Shown here: positions 62,691 to 64,000 of the stretch, piece by piece
Layout: each line of letters begins with the position of its first letter
How positions within the stretch are numbered: the first letter of the stretch is position 1
Origin: Cycas panzhihuaensis
Taxonomy: Eukaryota > Cycadophyta
Reading direction: 5' to 3'
Assembly (NCBI GenBank): GCA_023213395.1
Contig: CM041465.1
Span: 92,883,741 to 92,947,740 of the forward strand
DNA: 64,000 nt
Program-made: the position numbers and the translations under genes
The notes under the pieces: model-generated
What the model was told of the DNA's origin: nothing
The model's input: only the letters and a program-made list of their open reading frames with translations
Databases searched by the model: none

Positions 62691-64000
62691 TGGGCATGTG
62701 CTGGCCTCTCTTTCTTCGTTGTTGGATTTTCTCGAGTGTTGGATGGCTCGCTTCTCTCCGGAGGGGAAAGCTTCGGCTTGTGGCATGTGGTGATATTTCC
62801 TTAATCGGAGAGCGGGGGACATTGTTAGTCCTGCACAGTGCGCACACCTGTTTCCCCAAGTCCTCTGGCCCAGTTATGCGTGAAATAGCTTGTGGCAAGC
62901 GGTGTTTTTTTCTTGTGCTGGCAGGGGGAACTGTAGGCCCCACTTGGTGGGCGAACCCTTATTCTGTGAGTCCTCTGGCTCAGTTATATGCGAATCATGG
63001 CCGTTCCTTTGCACTTCATGTCAGGTCCCTCTAAGCATTGGCCATGTGCCTTTGTTAGGTTGGTTGATGTGTTGCACATGTTCGGTCCATGCTGTAGCGC
63101 ATGAGGTGGAACCTTTGATTAACAGACATGTCTCATATTATTGAACTGACTCATGGCAGGCGGTGATTTATTAGTTGGCTGGCAGGGGGGACGTTGGCCC
63201 TGCATGGCAGATATACCCTTATTCTGTGATTGCTTGGTTCAATAAATGTGTGAATCGTGGCTATTCCCTTATGCTTCATATTTCGTCCTTCTGAGCATTG
63301 GCCTGGGGACGGTAGGCAGACCCTTTATGCGAAGTCCGCTGACCCAATTATATGCAAAATGGCTCTTGGAAGGTGGTGATTTTTCTTTGTGCTGGCAGGG
63401 GGGAATCCTAGGCCCCGCTCGGTGGACGGACCCTTATTCCATGAGTCCTCTGGCTCAATTACATACGAAACATGGCCGTTCCTTTGTGCTTCATGTCGAG
63501 TCCCTCTGAGCATTGGCCTTGGGCCTTTGTTAGGTCGGTCGACGAGTTGTGCGTGTTTGATTTATGCTGTAGCACATGAGGTGGCACCTTCGATAAAAAG
63601 ACACATCCCGTATTATTGGCCTGACTCATGGCAGGCAGTGATTTATCAATTGGCTAGCAGGGGGAATGTTGGCCCTACACAGCAGACAGACCCTTGTTCT
63701 GTGATTGCTTTGGTTCAATAAATGTGTGAATCATGGTCATTCCCTTGTGCTTCATGTTTGGACCTTCTGAGAATTGGCCTGGGGATGGTAGGCAGACCTT
63801 TTACACGAAGTCCTCTGACCTAATTATGTGCGAAACGACTCTTGGAAGGTGGTGATTTTTCTTTGTGCTAACAGGGGCAACCCTAGGCCTCGCCTGGTGG
63901 ACAGACCTTTATTTCGTGAGTCCTCTAGCTCAATTACGTGCGAAATATGGCCATTCCTTTGCACTTCATGTCGGGTCCCTCTGAGCATTGGCCTTGGGCC
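62691..64000 (+). repeat. IGS tandem array B, third spacer (5' part, cut by window end)
   Basis: Begins with the same leader as 34691-34900, then B monomers with boxes near 63125 and 63600. It runs off the window. It is in step with the middle spacer throughout. Confidence 0.88.

Overview
This is nuclear ribosomal DNA from a land plant, almost certainly a gymnosperm. Two complete 35S transcription units (18S, ITS1, 5.8S, ITS2, 26S), both on the + strand, are separated by a huge intergenic spacer (IGS). Parts of two more spacers flank them. From one 18S start to the next is 29,706 bp, of which about 23.5 kb is spacer. That is far longer than usual angiosperm units. ITS1 is about 670 bp and ITS2 about 244 bp, with a plant-type ITS1 motif before the 5.8S gene. 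A long ITS1 and a giant unit suggest a gymnosperm. No 5S gene is visible in the complete spacer, which argues against lineages with 5S linked inside the 35S unit. A cycad is my best guess, but I cannot fix the genus from sequence alone.

Layout. The upstream spacer (1-12553) holds the end of a ~396-bp tandem array (A), a ~478-bp composite array (B), a low-copy island, a ~320-bp array (D) and the presumed 5' ETS. Unit 1 genes lie at 12554-18719. The middle spacer (18720-42259) holds, in order, 90/60-bp repeats (E), an AT-rich low-copy stretch, diverged boxes related to array A, ~50-bp repeats (F), a large A array (~29 monomers), B, the island, D and the 5' ETS. Unit 2 genes lie at 42260-48533. 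The downstream spacer (48534-64000) repeats the order E, AT-rich, boxes, F, A (~24 monomers) and enters B at the window edge.

Both transcription units look decayed. Universally conserved rRNA segments (18S 530 loop, 18S decoding region, 26S peptidyl-transferase region, a 5.8S motif) carry substitutions that are mostly C-to-T or G-to-A, often at CpG. Each unit also has its own deletions: 34 bp in 18S and 77 bp in 26S of unit 1, and about 12 bp in 26S of unit 2. Adjacent units differ at roughly 8% of positions in the first ~117 nt of 18S, very unlike normally homogenised rDNA. The simplest reading is a methylated, silenced block of rDNA pseudogenes that has escaped concerted evolution.

I find no credible protein-coding gene. 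The many long open frames in the A arrays on both strands arise because the 396-bp monomer is a multiple of three and poor in stop codons. The most interesting non-gene signals are: a shared box with two dyad symmetries that recurs in several otherwise different spacer repeats; conserved order of variant A monomers between units whose copy number differs; and a unit-specific deletion joining array A to array B.
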